This document shows positions 1-8,060 of a stretch of DNA of 25,311 nucleotides, in pieces (position 1 is the first letter of the stretch; each line of letters opens with the position of its first letter). The notes below the pieces were generated by a model. It ran no database searches. It saw nothing but the letters and a program-made list of their open reading frames with translations, and was not told the origin of the DNA. Source of the DNA: JANXSS01 sp043729515 (lineage in GTDB: Bacteria; Pseudomonadota; Gammaproteobacteria; Burkholderiales; Burkholderiaceae_D); NCBI GenBank assembly GCA_043729515.1, contig JAYTLK010000255.1, forward strand, positions 1-25,311. Reading direction: 5' to 3'. The translations under genes were made by a program, and so were the position numbers.

Positions 1-553
1 GGTCGCCATCGAACATGCCGGCATCCTGCGCTGCCTGCACTTCGGGTGCGAAGAAGGAGCGATCCAGCACCAGGTTGCCGGCGATTTCGCGAATTCCCAC
101 TGCGCGCAGGCGGCGCAGGAACAGCCAGAAGTTTTCCAGGCCCAGCTTCGGGTCGCCACCGCCGCGCAGCACCAGGTCGCCGCGCAGGACGTCGCCGTCG
201 AGGGGGCCGGTGGCGTAGGCGCGGGTTTTCCAGGTATAGGCGGGGCCGAGCAGGTCCAGCGCGGCGGCGGTGGTGACGAGCTTCATGGTCGACGCCGGGC
301 TGACGGGAATGCTGGCGTTGCTTGCCAGGAGGACCTGGCTGCGATCGATTTCCTGCACGTAGGTCGCGACCGACCCCTGCGCTATGCCGGCCTGGCGCAA
401 TGCGGCGGTGACCGGCGCCGGCAGCGCTTGTGGATCGACCGACGGCGGCGCCGCGGCGATTCCCTGTGCCAGGGCCCCGCTGCAACCGACTGCAACGAGA
501 AACGCACAGACTGACTTTCGTGCGATAGCGAACTGCGGCTTGCGCATTGTCAT
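1..553 (-). CDS. dacB: D-alanyl-D-alanine carboxypeptidase / endopeptidase, PBP4 type (5' part only)
   Basis: This is the N-terminal ~184 residues of a penicillin-binding protein 4-type serine peptidase; the gene runs off the left edge. A Sec signal peptide is visible, with basic residues near the start, a hydrophobic core around residues 16-24 and a likely cleavage after GALA (~29). The catalytic SxxK motif reads S88-T-M-K91 inside VSPASTMKLVTTAAALDLLG, and the GDLVLRGGGDPKL stretch that follows is typical of the S13 family. In the periplasm such enzymes trim or cleave peptidoglycan cross-links. Two in-frame ATGs lie 6 nt apart (553 and 547); neither has a strong Shine-Dalgarno, so the exact start is uncertain. 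The SxN and KTG motifs would lie outside the window. The gene is divergent from the orphan gene at 729. Confidence 0.93.
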   Translation of the reverse strand, partial: MTMRKPQFAIARKSVCAFLVAVGCSGALAQGIAAAPPSVDPQALPAPVTAALRQAGIAQGSVATYVQEIDRSQVLLASNASIPVSPASTMKLVTTAAALDLLGPAYTWKTRAYATGPLDGDVLRGDLVLRGGGDPKLGLENFWLFLRRLRAVGIREIAGNLVLDRSFFAPEVQAAQDAGMFDGD

Positions 554-718
554 GTCCGTTGATTTCCGTAGGCTGATAATTTTGTTGTGGTTTCTGTAAT
601 TTTATTGGATCGCGCAAGTGCTTGCTGCTTTAGTAGCGTGGTTGCTTGCACAGCCGGCCGCCTGCAGGCATACGGGCGAACCCCACGCCGGCATACCCGT
701 TCTGACATCGACCATCTT

Positions 719-725
719 GGAGGGA
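719..725 (+). promoter_or_regulatory. Ribosome binding site that fixes the start of the 531-aa protein
   Basis: GGAGGGA lies 3 nt before the ATG at 729. The reading frame stays open upstream to 618, but no comparable site precedes earlier start codons, so 729 is chosen as the start. Confidence 0.75.
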
Positions 726-728
726 ATC

Positions 729-2324
729 ATGATCACGCCGAAAATGAGGGAGGGCATGAGGAGGCTCACCGGCGTGGGAAAGATTACCCACACGGACAAA
801 GACTATATTACTGCCCTGACTGATTTGCATGAGAAGCGTCCGTCATCCGGCAGGGGTGCGGTCGAGATGCGCGCGAAGATCGACGCGTATCTCGACGAAA
901 AATTGGCAGGTGACGAAAAAGCAGAACTCAGTCCGGGGGCATTCAAAACGAAGTTCAAGCATGTAATCCGCGTCGACACCAACGAACCTTTGGCGGCAGG
1001 AGATGCGACGTATCAAACGGACTCTGCCGTCAGGCATGCACTGATTTCCCATGCACTCGGCCATGCAACCGACGGCAATAAAGCGATTGTGTGTAACGTT
1101 TTTACGATGAACGATGTATTGACCGGTCATGATCCGTCAATTGGAAGCACCCTGGAACAACTCCAGGTGCCATTCGTCGGTATTGATGGACATGGCAATC
1201 CGGCATTTCTGCTTCACCATCAGCATAGCGGGAACAAGGATCTGATGGATCGACTCGGTCAATCCCACAGCGACAGTGTTACACCTGCGCTTCAAAATAA
1301 AAATGCCTGGAATTGCGCAGCCTGGCTATCGGCTTTTCTGCAATTCAAAAGCGGTGACCTGGCCAAGAGCCTGTCGCCGCCCGACGATTTCGACCCTGCG
1401 CTTCGTGAGCGCCTGATCAAGGTTGCGGAGTTGGCGAGAACCGCCGAAGGGCTCAATGCGATCACCGGTCAGGATCCCGCAGCGGACAATTCCGCGCAAC
1501 CTGCCGAATTCAAGCTGCAGTACCCAGCAAATTTCGACGATGACACTTTTAAAGGAAACATTCTGGAAAAGGACCTGATGGATGCAACTGCAATCCTGTT
1601 GAAAGGCAGAAAAGACATTTTTGGTGTGGAACTCCTCTTTCCTAAAAACAAAAAATTCAACAGCAGCCATGTGTTTTCAGTCATGAACGCGCTTGGCGTC
1701 AAGGCCGTGATCCATGGCGATGGCACAGGAGTCGAGGGAGCGCTGGTCGATACCATCAGCTGCAGTCATCCAAGTGTAATGGCTCACCTTGACGCAATGA
1801 AGTGGGAGGACAAACAATCGCATGTCGTTGAGATGGCGGAGTTGTGTAAAGAGGTGCCGATTCTGGTGAGGTTGGGAGAGAGGGGGTATGCGCTTCGGAT
1901 GCCAAAAGCGACGCCGGGCGCAGCTGGAGCGCCGGACAAGGATAATCAAAAAGCTTCTGGAGAAACATGCGGGTTTCAAAGCAGTCCAAGGCCGGCTGGC
2001 TTCGATCATGGGAAGTCAGACGATGTTCAGGAGAAGCTTCAGGGAGATTTATCGGACAGTGAAGACAAGCAAACCTCGGAGCCTCCGCCTGCGGTGGAAC
2101 GCGGGCAAGGAACTGGAGGCCCCTCACCCGTGCCACGTCAGGAAGGTAGCGTAGATGACCTTAAAGGCAGTGATCCCGCTTTACAACCAAAGAGTACTTC
2201 TGCCAGTCTTAGTCAAACACCAACTAATCATGTTGACCACTCAGCGTTAGCGGACCCGCTAGGAAATATCGCCGGGAGTTTCGAAAACATGCTTGGGCAA
2301 AAGGGTAAAGCACGTCAGCCATAA
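729..2324 (+). CDS. Unrecognised 531-aa protein, possibly a secreted effector
   Basis: I do not recognise this family. The ATG at 729 is chosen because of a strong GGAGGGA site. No signal peptide or membrane segment is seen. Residues 1 to ~395 look globular; ~395 to 531 is a polar, Pro/Ser/Gly/Asp-rich tail that is probably disordered. Notable motifs are LLHHQHSGNK (161-170), NAWNCAAWLSAF (192-203) with Cys195 in a context reminiscent of papain-fold cysteine hydrolases, and SSHVFSVMN (312-320). Several later His residues (314, 347, 365) could complete a catalytic pair, but this is speculation. The gene is visibly richer in A/T (runs of AAA, AAT, TTT codons) than dacB and groESL on either side, suggesting acquisition. 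It precedes the groES control region in the same direction, with no clear terminator between them. A host-directed or interbacterial effector is one possibility; an unrelated cytoplasmic protein is another. Confidence 0.8.
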   Translation: MITPKMREGMRRLTGVGKITHTDKDYITALTDLHEKRPSSGRGAVEMRAKIDAYLDEKLAGDEKAELSPGAFKTKFKHVIRVDTNEPLAAGDATYQTDSAVRHALISHALGHATDGNKAIVCNVFTMNDVLTGHDPSIGSTLEQLQVPFVGIDGHGNPAFLLHHQHSGNKDLMDRLGQSHSDSVTPALQNKNAWNCAAWLSAFLQFKSGDLAKSLSPPDDFDPALRERLIKVAELARTAEGLNAITGQDPAADNSAQPAEFKLQYPANFDDDTFKGNILEKDLMDATAILLKGRKDIFGVELLFPKNKKFNSSHVFSVMNALGVKAVIHGDGTGVEGALVDTISCSHPSVMAHLDAMKWEDKQSHVVEMAELCKEVPILVRLGERGYALRMPKATPGAAGAPDKDNQKASGETCGFQSSPRPAGFDHGKSDDVQEKLQGDLSDSEDKQTSEPPPAVERGQGTGGPSPVPRQEGSVDDLKGSDPALQPKSTSASLSQTPTNHVDHSALADPLGNIAGSFENMLGQKGKARQP

Positions 2325-2463
2325 TTCGACGAGGGGAGGAGTCTCTAATTGTTACCTCCAGCTAGCCAAGCCGAGCCGAGCCGACTAGCATGCTGGTGGA
2401 GGAGCACTCCGCGACAACTAGGTTATTCCACAACGCTATTGTCGCTATCCTATCAACGCGTGC

Positions 2464-2493
2464 CTTGAAAAATCCCGCCATCCCCCCTATACT
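2464..2493 (+). promoter_or_regulatory. groESL promoter: overlapping sigma70 and sigma32 elements
   Basis: A sigma70-type promoter is seen as TTGAAA (2465-2470), a 17-nt spacer and TATACT (2488-2493). The same DNA fits the heat-shock sigma32 consensus: CTTGAAA (2464-2470), a 13-nt spacer and CCCCTATA (2484-2491). The -10 ends inside the first arm of the CIRCE operator, so HrcA binding would block transcription start. Confidence 0.8.
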
Positions 2494-2519
2494 TAGCACT
2501 CGCCAGACCCGAGTGCTAA
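2493..2519 (+). promoter_or_regulatory. CIRCE operator (HrcA binding site)
   Basis: A perfect inverted repeat TTAGCACTC (2493-2501), 9-nt spacer (2502-2510), GAGTGCTAA (2511-2519) matches the CIRCE consensus exactly. It lies about 140 nt upstream of groES and overlaps the promoter. The HrcA repressor, itself a GroEL client in known systems, is expected to bind here. Confidence 0.97.
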
Positions 2520-2657
2520 CAAAACCCGTCAACACCCCCGTCCCCGGCGACATTTAACTTTCCTGAAGCGGCCCCGCCGCTTGGCAAAGCCAGCTTCCCC
2601 GCTTCGCAGCACCTGTGCCGCAGGCAACCCACACCCCAGAAACTCTAAGGAGCTCGT

Positions 2658-2954
2658 ATGAAACTTCGTCCTTTGCACGATCGCGTCATCGTCAAGCGCC
2701 TCGACCAGGAAACCAAAACTGCGTCCGGCCTGATCATTCCGGAAGCGGCCGCCGAGAAACCGGACCAGGGCGAAGTCCTGGCGGTTGGCAACGGCAAGAT
2801 CCAGGAAAACGGCTCCGTGCGTCCGCTGGACGTGAAAGTCGGTGACCGCGTCCTGTTTGGCAAGTATTCGGGCCAGGCCGTCAAGGACAAGGACTCTGGC
2901 GACGAACTGCTCGTCATGCGCGAAGAAGACATCATGGCGATCGTCGAGAAGTAA
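2658..2954 (+). CDS. groES: Co-chaperonin GroES (Hsp10)
   Basis: This 98-aa protein begins MKLRPLHDRVIVKRL and carries the conserved GEVLAVGNGK segment, the KVGDRVLFGKYSG segment and the LLVMREEDIMAIVE C-terminus of GroES. The mobile loop that contacts GroEL corresponds to the ETKTASGLIIP region (about residues 18-28). Length is normal. An AAGGAG ribosome binding site lies a few nt upstream of the ATG. It is the first gene of the groESL operon under the CIRCE/sigma32/sigma70 control region. It acts in the cytoplasm as the heptameric lid of the chaperonin. Confidence 0.98.
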   Translation: MKLRPLHDRVIVKRLDQETKTASGLIIPEAAAEKPDQGEVLAVGNGKIQENGSVRPLDVKVGDRVLFGKYSGQAVKDKDSGDELLVMREEDIMAIVEK

Positions 2955-2983
2955 TCGGCCTTCCCTGTTTTCCCCGCTTTTCC

Positions 2984-3058
2984 ACCGTCATGCGCGGCGC
3001 CTGCAACCTGCAGCGACCGGCGCCGGCGGACCGAATCCGGCCCCGTGCCGATGACGGT
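2984..3058 (+). repeat. Inverted repeat in the groES-groEL intercistronic region
   Basis: ACCGTCAT (2984-2991) is the exact reverse complement of ATGACGGT (3051-3058). The enclosed ~59 nt is GC-rich and contains the palindrome CCGGCGCCGG (3017-3026), so the mRNA could fold into a long multi-part stem that ends about 12 nt before the groEL ribosome binding site. Function is inferred only. Confidence 0.5.
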
Positions 3059-3084
3059 AATCAAATCAATCAGGAGTAACGAAC

Positions 3085-4737
3085 ATGGCAGCTAAAGAAG
3101 TGATTTTCGGCGACGCCGCCCGGGCCAAGATGGTCGAAGGCGTCAACATCCTGGCCAATGCAGTCAAGGTCACCCTGGGTCCGAAGGGCCGCAACGTCGT
3201 GCTGGAGCGCTCGTTCGGCGCCCCGACCGTGACCAAGGACGGTGTCTCGGTCGCCAAGGAAATCGAACTCAAAGACAAGCTCATGAACATGGGCGCGCAG
3301 ATGGTCAAGGAAGTCGCCTCGCGCACTTCGGATAATGCCGGCGACGGCACCACCACTGCCACCGTGCTGGCACAAGCCATCGTTCGCGAAGGCATGAAGT
3401 TCGTTGCCGCCGGCATGAACCCGATGGATCTGAAGCGCGGCATCGACAAGGCAGTCGCTGCCACCGTCGAAGAGCTGGCCAAGATCGCCAAGCCATGCAC
3501 CACCACCAAGGAAATCGCACAAGTCGGCTCGATCTCGGCCAACAGCGACTCCTCGATCGGTGACCGCATCGCCGAAGCCATGGAAAAAGTCGGCAAGGAA
3601 GGCGTCATCACGGTCGAAGACGGCAAATCCCTGAACGACGAACTCGACATCGTCGAAGGCATGCAGTTCGACCGCGGCTATCTGTCGCCGTACTTCATCA
3701 ACAATCCGGAGAAGCAGACTGCCACCCTGGACAATCCGTTCATCCTCCTGTGCGACAAGAAGATCTCGAACATCCGTGATCTGCTGCCGGTACTGGAGCA
3801 AGTCGCGAAAGCCGGCCGTCCGCTGCTGATCATCGCCGAAGACATCGAAGGCGAAGCCCTGGCCACGCTGGTGGTGAACAACATCCGCGGCATCCTGAAA
3901 ACCTGCGCCGTCAAGGCACCGGGCTTCGGCGACCGTCGCAAGGCCATGCTGGAAGACATCGCCATCCTGACCGGCGGCCAGGTCATCGCTGAAGAAGTCG
4001 GCCTGACCCTGGAAAAGATCGCGCTGACCGATCTTGGCCAAGCCAAGCGGATCGAAATCGGCAAGGAAAACACCACCATCATCGACGGCGCCGGACAAGC
4101 CGCATCGATCGAAGCGCGTGTGAAGCAGGTGCGCGTGCAGATCGAGGAAGCGACATCGGATTACGACCGTGAAAAGCTGCAGGAACGCGTTGCCAAGCTG
4201 GCTGGCGGTGTTGCAGTGATCAAGGTGGGTGCTGCTACCGAAGTCGAGATGAAGGAAAAGAAAGCACGGGTTGAAGATGCGCTGCATGCGACACGTGCTG
4301 CGGTTGAAGAAGGCATCGTGCCTGGCGGCGGTGTTGCGTTGCTGCGTGCGCGTGCCAACATCAACGTCAAGGGTGACAATCCTGATCAGGAAGCTGGCAT
4401 CAAGATCGTGCTGCGTGCGATGGAAGAGCCGCTGCGCATGATCGTGCAGAATGCCGGTGAAGAGGCGTCGGTCGTGGTTGCGCGCGTGCTTGAGGGCAAG
4501 GGCAACTTTGGTTACAACGCTGCCAATGGTACTTATGGCGACCTGGTTGAGATGGGTGTGCTGGATCCGGCCAAGGTGACGCGTTCGGCGCTGCAGAATG
4601 CGGCTTCGATTGCTTCGTTGATGTTGACGACGGATTGCATGGTTTGCGAGGCGGCGGAAGACAAGGCGGCTGGTGGTGGCATGGGCGGCGGCATGGGTGG
4701 CATGGGCGGCATGGGTGGGATGGACGGCATGATGTAA
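3085..4737 (+). CDS. groEL: Chaperonin GroEL (Hsp60)
   Basis: A full-length 550-aa GroEL. The ATP-binding GDGTT motif is at 86-90, with the key Asp87. The LGPKGRNVVLE segment is at 31-41, the KAPGFGDRRK apical-domain motif is present, and the C-terminus carries the usual Gly-Gly-Met repeats ending MDGMM. An AGGAG site lies 9 nt before the ATG. It follows groES after an unusually long 130-nt gap. With GroES it forms the cytoplasmic folding chamber. The last ~550 nt switch from C-ending codons to T/G-ending codons, unlike the first two thirds of the gene. Confidence 0.99.
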   Translation: MAAKEVIFGDAARAKMVEGVNILANAVKVTLGPKGRNVVLERSFGAPTVTKDGVSVAKEIELKDKLMNMGAQMVKEVASRTSDNAGDGTTTATVLAQAIVREGMKFVAAGMNPMDLKRGIDKAVAATVEELAKIAKPCTTTKEIAQVGSISANSDSSIGDRIAEAMEKVGKEGVITVEDGKSLNDELDIVEGMQFDRGYLSPYFINNPEKQTATLDNPFILLCDKKISNIRDLLPVLEQVAKAGRPLLIIAEDIEGEALATLVVNNIRGILKTCAVKAPGFGDRRKAMLEDIAILTGGQVIAEEVGLTLEKIALTDLGQAKRIEIGKENTTIIDGAGQAASIEARVKQVRVQIEEATSDYDREKLQERVAKLAGGVAVIKVGAATEVEMKEKKARVEDALHATRAAVEEGIVPGGGVALLRARANINVKGDNPDQEAGIKIVLRAMEEPLRMIVQNAGEEASVVVARVLEGKGNFGYNAANGTYGDLVEMGVLDPAKVTRSALQNAASIASLMLTTDCMVCEAAEDKAAGGGMGGGMGGMGGMGGMDGMM

Positions 4738-4780
4738 TGCTGGGTTGACCGCCGCTGGCTTTGGCCGGTTGCTCGACGAA

Positions 4781-4808
4781 AACGCCTGCAGTGATGCGGG
4801 CGTTTTTT
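4781..4808 (+). terminator. Rho-independent terminator of groESL
   Basis: A 10-bp stem, AACGCCTGCA (4781-4790) with TGCGGGCGTT (4795-4804, one G-U pair), GTGA loop, followed by a run of T residues. It sits 43 nt after the groEL stop codon. Confidence 0.92.
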
Positions 4809-5030
4809 TATTGGCGGTACGTTTTGTATCCGGCAGGTGCACTGTGGAATCGTCCACATTGCTCGGACGTCGGCGCCCAGAATAACCAAGCCCATTCTGC
4901 GAACCGGGACCTGACCAACCGCAATATTATCGTTTTGCATTTGAGGATAATCATGCATGGTCCTGCGCGCGACAGCCGATCGAATGGTGAGCGCGGATTT
5001 TAATTTTCCCACCGCAAGAGTCGACCCGCC

Positions 5031-7703
5031 ATGTACAACGCCAATTTCAATGCACGTCGCGCTGGAGGTAGTGTGCCTTTTCCAGGCATGCCTGATCCGC
5101 AATCGAATCCGCCAGCCCCCGATACTTCGGCACGGGCACGGCGTGGCACGCCGGCTTCTGGATTCCCACCGAGGGCGGGTCGATCGCAACATGCCGTAGC
5201 AAGGTGGAACCCGAACGTAATTGATGCAGACGGCAAGACTGCCCTGATGAACGCAATCGCTGCGAACGATAATGAAAAATTTTCAGCGATGCTTCGGTAT
5301 CGGGACTTTGCGCCAAATCTCTCGGACACAGATGGACGAACAGCGCTTTATTACGCGGCCTGGTGTGACCGACCAAGTATGGTGACAGCTTTGATGGGGA
5401 TGGGAGGTATCGCGTGCAATAAAGCAAAGAAGGACGGCTCCACGCCCCTGTGCAATGCCGCAGATAACGGCCATGTTGCTGTCGTTGAAGCCCTCCTAAA
5501 AAAGGAAGGAATCGATTGTATTAAAGCGAAAGATGGCGGCTACACGCCCCTGTACTGTGCCGCATATAACGGCCATGTTGCTGTCGTTGAAGCCCTCCTG
5601 AAAAAGGAAGGAATCGATTGTAATAAAGCGGGAGATAACGGCACCACGCCCCTGTACTGTGCCGCATATAATGGCCATGTTGCTGTCGTTGAAGCCCTCC
5701 TGAAAAAGGAAGGAATCGATTGTAATAAAGCGATAGATACCGGCGCCACGCCCCTTTTCATTGCGGCAGAGAACGGCCATGTCGCCGTCATCGAAGCCCT
5801 CCTGAAAAAGGAAGGAATCGAGTGCAATAAAGCGATGGACGATGGCGCCACGCCCCTGTACATTGCCGCACAAAACGGCCATGTCGCTGTCGTCGAAGCC
5901 CTCCTGAAAATGGAAGGAAGCGACTGCAACAAAGCGAGGGATGACAAATGGAATCCGCTCGATAGGGCTACATACGACAATAATCTCTCGCTCGTACGTG
6001 CATTGCTGACCCGCACCGATCTGAATCTAAACGGTGGTGGATTAAAATCAGCGCCGCTGAGTGTCGCCATCACAAAAGACCACACCGCCATCGCCGACCT
6101 ATTACGCGCAGAAGCAGCCTCCCGCGAACGCGCCGATCCGAACGAACTCGATTTCCAAGGCGTGACACGGATGATGCGCGCCCTCGATTGCAGGGATGCG
6201 AAAACCATCTCCACACTCCTGAACAAGCCAGGCCTGGATCCGAATATCGCCGACCGGGACGGCTGCACCGCACTGTATTGCGCAGCACGCGCAAATGATG
6301 AAGCAACGGTGCGGACCCTGCTCAGTCGCACGGACATCAAGCACAATCATCAAACGACCTTGGGCGCGACTCCCCTTTTCATCGCTGCACAAAAAGGACA
6401 TGCAAAAGCAGTGGCAGCCCTGACCGATCATCGCCAGACCGACCTGAACCTGGGCCTGCATCGCACCGGCGCCACGCCGCTCTTCGTCGCAGCGACAAAC
6501 GGCAACATCAAGATCATCGAGACCTTGCTTGGCTGTCCGGAGGTCAAACTGAATACCCGAACCAAGGACGGCACGACTGCCCTGTACATGGCAGCACGCA
6601 ATGGCCACATCGAAGTCGTCGAGGCATTGGCCGGACGCGATGATCTGGACCTGCACGCCGGCTTCAACGACGAATCTCCACTGACAGCCGCGACCCGCAA
6701 TCGCCACACCGACGTAGCCGCAATCCTGCGCAAGAAAATCACCGCCCGCGACCCCAACTGCCCGAACAATGTCGATGCCCATGGCAAGACCATGCTGATG
6801 AACGCCATCGACAACGGTGCAACGGCGACGATCAAAACCATGTTGCGCGATCCAGAACTGATGCCGGACATGCGTGATCGTGAAGGCTGTACGGCGCTCC
6901 ATCATGCAGTGCGCATGGGCGACATGGAAACGGTGCATGCGCTTCTGGCACTCGATGAAATGGACGCCGAGGCAATTTCCACGACCGGCGCGACCGCAAT
7001 CCACACCGCAGTCGAACAGGGCAACCTGCACGCGACCAATGCTCTCCTTCCATGGGTTGATTCCGGCGTGAATCTGGCACTGCACGAAAGCGGCGAAACC
7101 GCCCTGTGCATCGCTGCGCGCAACGGACATCAAGGCATCGTCAAGGCGTTGCTGACGCATCCGGACATCGATCTGAATCCCGCAACCCGCACTGGCGCCA
7201 CGCCGCTGTTCTTGGCAGCCAGCGGCGGTCATGCGGATGTCGTGCGCGAGCTGATCGCCTTGCCTGGCGTGGACCTGGAAAAAACCAGCGCCGGCGAAAG
7301 CGCGGCGGCCGCCGCCCGCCGACGCGGTCATCGGGCCGTCGCCAACATGCTGCACAATGCGCAGTCGGCAGCCGCCCTCGGCAGCGACCGGCCCCTGCCA
7401 TTCATCGGCCGGCCGGCCGACATCATGGCCATCAGCACATCGAACAAGGCGACGCAGGCAGTTGCAGCGTGGCGCATGCAAGGCGTGTCGGATGCCGACT
7501 TGCAGGGATTGGCCAGCGATCTCAATGCTTACCTGAACAGCGTGCAGATCGACGTGCGCCGTGACGGAGAGTCGGGCGCCATGATCAGCGCGCTTTTTAA
7601 CAAGCGGTACGCTCGCTTTTTCGAACCTGCTATTGCGATCGAGGGAACCGAAGCAGCAAGAAAAAATGCAGCATGGCTGTTGATTGAGTTGAGGAAAATA
7701 TGA
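5031..7703 (+). CDS. Large ankyrin-repeat protein
   Basis: This 890-aa protein is made almost entirely of ankyrin repeats of ~34 residues (TPLYxAAxNGHxxVVEALL pattern) between about residues 60 and 785. The first ~59 residues are Pro/Arg/Gly-rich and without repeats; the last ~105 form a non-ankyrin, probably helical domain. No signal peptide or membrane segment is visible. Three related headers, each a DPN/NPN...DGKT..MNAI-like segment, start near residues 60, 369 and 574 and divide the protein into three modules. The ankyrin fold mediates protein-protein binding; the partner is unknown. It may act on host proteins or be an internal scaffold. The ATG at 5031 has only a weak AAGAG-like site, so the start is less certain. 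It follows the groEL terminator and precedes a toxin-antitoxin pair, suggesting an accessory block. Confidence 0.9.
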   Translation: MYNANFNARRAGGSVPFPGMPDPQSNPPAPDTSARARRGTPASGFPPRAGRSQHAVARWNPNVIDADGKTALMNAIAANDNEKFSAMLRYRDFAPNLSDTDGRTALYYAAWCDRPSMVTALMGMGGIACNKAKKDGSTPLCNAADNGHVAVVEALLKKEGIDCIKAKDGGYTPLYCAAYNGHVAVVEALLKKEGIDCNKAGDNGTTPLYCAAYNGHVAVVEALLKKEGIDCNKAIDTGATPLFIAAENGHVAVIEALLKKEGIECNKAMDDGATPLYIAAQNGHVAVVEALLKMEGSDCNKARDDKWNPLDRATYDNNLSLVRALLTRTDLNLNGGGLKSAPLSVAITKDHTAIADLLRAEAASRERADPNELDFQGVTRMMRALDCRDAKTISTLLNKPGLDPNIADRDGCTALYCAARANDEATVRTLLSRTDIKHNHQTTLGATPLFIAAQKGHAKAVAALTDHRQTDLNLGLHRTGATPLFVAATNGNIKIIETLLGCPEVKLNTRTKDGTTALYMAARNGHIEVVEALAGRDDLDLHAGFNDESPLTAATRNRHTDVAAILRKKITARDPNCPNNVDAHGKTMLMNAIDNGATATIKTMLRDPELMPDMRDREGCTALHHAVRMGDMETVHALLALDEMDAEAISTTGATAIHTAVEQGNLHATNALLPWVDSGVNLALHESGETALCIAARNGHQGIVKALLTHPDIDLNPATRTGATPLFLAASGGHADVVRELIALPGVDLEKTSAGESAAAAARRRGHRAVANMLHNAQSAAALGSDRPLPFIGRPADIMAISTSNKATQAVAAWRMQGVSDADLQGLASDLNAYLNSVQIDVRRDGESGAMISALFNKRYARFFEPAIAIEGTEAARKNAAWLLIELRKI
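5442..5951 (+). repeat. Five tandem 102-bp repeats within the ankyrin gene
   Basis: The word ACGCCCC recurs at 5442, 5544, 5646, 5748 and 5850, exactly 102 nt apart each time, and GGCCATGT recurs with the same period. Units 2 and 3 are nearly identical at the DNA level; units 4 and 5 have begun to diverge. Each unit encodes one 34-residue ankyrin repeat, GHVAVVEALLKKEG being the core. Confidence 0.95.
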
Positions 7704-8007
7704 AATGCGGCTGGATGCAGGTATCCAACTCGCAAATCATCGATCAATGCCAGCGGCGATGAAGACATGGATTACCAGCGAAACAGCATTCGCCCGACTG
7801 CTACCGACGCGATTGCTGACAATCGGATCACAACTGCTTCCACGAAAAAACGACTCATTAGTCTCGGCGCGCATCGGTACCGGAATGTCCACCACAGGCG
7901 TGCGTTCTCATGGGACTGGTTCATCGTCAACGTCGCCAAGCCGCCGAGCCGCCAGCGATTGATCAACTTCAGGACAAGCAAACTTCATTTTGGGCTGCCG
8001 AAACTGC
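7704..8007. other. Stretch without a supported gene
   Basis: Between the ankyrin gene and the fitAB control region I see no convincing coding sequence. Short open frames here lack ribosome binding sites and recognisable motifs. A small perfect hairpin CGATTG-CTGA-CAATCG lies at 7810-7825 but has no T-tract, so it is not called a terminator. Confidence 0.6.
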
Positions 8008-8060
8008 ATGCATTCAGATATAATGCATTCATTGAAGTCTGTTAATCAAGGTGAATGCAT
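8008..8060 (+). promoter_or_regulatory. fitAB promoter with repeated 9-bp operator-like motif
   Basis: The consensus -10 box TATAAT is at 8019-8024; no good -35 is seen. ATGCATTCA occurs directly at 8008-8016 and 8023-8031 (15 nt apart), and its exact reverse complement TGAATGCAT occurs at 8052-8060, overlapping the antitoxin start codon. Such repeats fit autoregulation by the FitA/VapB-type antitoxin complex, which is known to bind inverted repeats in its own promoter. Confidence 0.65.

Noticed and set aside
2347..2404. Imperfect inverted repeat with GCCGA triplication before the groES promoter
   Set aside because: Pairing is interrupted and no T-tract follows, so not called a terminator or element.
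3070..4857. 595-aa minus-strand open frame opposite groEL
   Set aside because: Shadow of groEL caused by codon bias; no family motifs and His/Asp/Gln-rich composition typical of antisense frames.
6102..7481. 459-aa minus-strand open frame opposite the ankyrin gene
   Set aside because: Antisense shadow; the plus strand has a clear ankyrin pattern throughout.
7705..7962. 85-aa open frame between the ankyrin gene and fitAB
   Set aside because: No ribosome site, no recognisable motif, and composition unlike the neighbouring genes.
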